Of a stretch of 64,000 nucleotides of DNA, positions 62,703-64,000 are shown piece after piece (position 1 is the first letter of the stretch; each line of letters starts with the position of its first letter). Source of the stretch: Chlorophyllum brunneum (taxonomy: Eukaryota; Basidiomycota; Agaricomycetes; Agaricales; Agaricaceae). The DNA is taken from the NCBI GenBank assembly GCA_963576785.1, contig OY756151.1, forward strand, positions 1,426,001 to 1,490,000. Reading direction: 5' to 3'. Below the pieces are notes generated by a model. The model was not told the DNA's origin. It was given only the letters and a program-made list of their open reading frames with translations, and searched no databases. A program made the translations under genes and the position numbers.

Positions 62703-64000
62703 ATGGTAACTGCAGCTTTGGATGAAGCCACACTTTCGCTTGTTCATCAGTTTCAAACTCTTGCGGTGCGTATTTTTTCACTTTCACGGTGATGTGACGT
62801 ATCTCACAGTCAGATGCAGTATGTCAGCAGTGAGTCTAAGATACGCTATGTGAAATTGCTGCAGCCGGTGAACGAAATACTAGTCATACTGGTCACCTTA
62901 TTCTTCTATGACTATCTGACGGCTTTGAAGAGAGAGGTGAGTCTGCTTGTTCCTGTCAAGCTTAAGGGCCTTGTCATTATCCTGTAGGTCTCCAGCATAT
63001 GGCTTGGAAAATGGACGACCCTCAATATCTTATACCTTCTTTCCCGTTACATTCCTTTCGTGAATTTCATCAACATGGTAATCAGTAGGTATCTTATCTC
63101 CTGAGGCTGGGAAAATTCACTGAGCCCTGTGCAGCTATGTCAATTGATCTTGATGTACGTATCTCCCCTATGGACCTTCCTCATTGTGCTCAACCTCGTT
63201 AGCTAAAGCTCTGCATGCCCATGTTCTACTTCAGCATGTGTAGGTCATGAATTCAGACCGATAACTTGAGCTTATTTGTTGGCAGGGACAGCAATGATTG
63301 GAACCACCGTTGGAGAAGGTAAGTGTTGCTGAGCATACCTTCAATCCGCCGCATTCCGACCGAGTCATTGTTCGTGCAACAGCATGCTTCTACCTACGAG
63401 CTTATGCCCTTTGGGGTAGATCTCGAAATGCCGCGATATTCTTGATCATGTTATTTTCGGTATGATGTCCACACGAACCGGCCACTTCCTACGCTCAATA
63501 TGATTTGGATTGTTCAGGCCATGGTCATCGCCGGCTTCACCGTCAACAGCGTCATGGCTGCATCAGCCACGGGTACGTTCACACCCTGAGGTTCCCGGTA
63601 CCCTCTAATCCTCGTTATATAGTGGTTCAACTTCCTAATAGAGTCCCTGCTCTAAAACCTCAGTGCATTGTCCACCTGGAACCGAAGAGAACAAATTATG
63701 CGATAGCCGGCTGGATTATCATTGTGGTCGTCGATACAGGTGTGTATGAGTGCTTTCTGACTACCCTACAAGTGATCATCCCAACTCCCTAGTTTTGGTT
63801 TCAATGATCATCTATGCCAGGACGCGGATGTATCGTTCGACTATTCCTACTCAGAATAACCTTCTCAATCGGATTTATCGGGACGCGATTGGATACTTTT
63901 TGTGTAATTTTCGTAAGTATTATGTGCTAGTCGGTGTGTTTTCACTTATTCCTTGAGTTGGTAGTTATCTCAGTGACATCAATCATATTCTACTTGTTTG
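62703..64000 (+). CDS. DUF6533 multi-pass membrane protein (3' end beyond right edge)
   Basis: Begins MVTAALDEATLSLVHQFQTL (62703..62765), then exons 62814..62936 and one starting at 62988. These encode VNEILVILVTLFFYDYLTALKRE and VSSIWLGKWTTLNILYLLSRY, the DUF6533 core. Later exons give FYLRAYALWGRSRNAAIFLIM, AMVIAGFTVNSVMAA, TNYAIAGWIIIVVVD and SMIIYARTRMYRSTI before the window ends. First exon and core match the tandem pair at 36377-40360, about 22 kb away, but this copy has cleaner splice sites. Probably a seven-helix membrane protein; function unknown. Confidence 0.75.

Overview
The window looks like genomic DNA of a mushroom-forming basidiomycete (Agaricomycetes). Genes are dense and carry many short GT-AG introns of about 45-65 nt. 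The gene families also fit: an agaric-type F-box protein, DUF6533 membrane proteins, a two-finger C2H2 factor and P-loop GTPase paralogs. Housekeeping genes (tyrosyl-tRNA synthetase, histone H4, TFIIIC small subunit, TOM70, HUS1, Maf) anchor the reading frames. I rebuilt exons by eye from splice signals, phase and family motifs.

Layout. 1-1070: TyrRS on the minus strand, running off the left edge. 1325-5613: three paralogous P-loop GTPases. 6104-6277: a small predicted secreted peptide. 9197-10242: a C2H2 zinc-finger gene between two gene-poor stretches. 12895-14645: a J-protein with an N-terminal CxxC...CxxC module. 14770-24175: giant sacsin-like gene A (minus). 25027-33444: giant sacsin-like gene B (plus), head-to-head with A. 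33674-34208: histone H4. 34410-35333: TFIIIC small subunit. 36377-40360: two tandem DUF6533 genes. 40825-43316: MFS sugar transporter. 44393-52818: giant sacsin-like gene C (plus). 53295-55421: TOM70. 55697-57058: orphan Ser/Thr/Pro-rich protein. 57448-59214: F-box protein. 59714-60860: HUS1. 60994-62058: Maf-type nucleotide pyrophosphatase. 62703-end: a third DUF6533 gene, cut by the right edge.

The standout is the trio A, B and C (2871, 2600 and 2602 aa as reconstructed). Each has two sacsin-type repeats with Hsp90-like (GHKL) ATPase signatures, one at the N-terminus and one in the middle, and a C-terminal BTB/POZ domain. Human sacsin instead has an N-terminal ubiquitin-like domain and C-terminal J and HEPN domains. 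All three fungal genes share the same 13-exon layout and the same intron phases, so they come from one ancestor. A reasonable hypothesis is that the Hsp90-like part handles client proteins and the BTB part recruits a CUL3 ubiquitin ligase. In B the second ATPase module has lost its catalytic and metal-binding residues. A J-protein gene lies 124 bp downstream of A on the same strand, and TOM70, a receptor for chaperone-bound preproteins, lies next to C.
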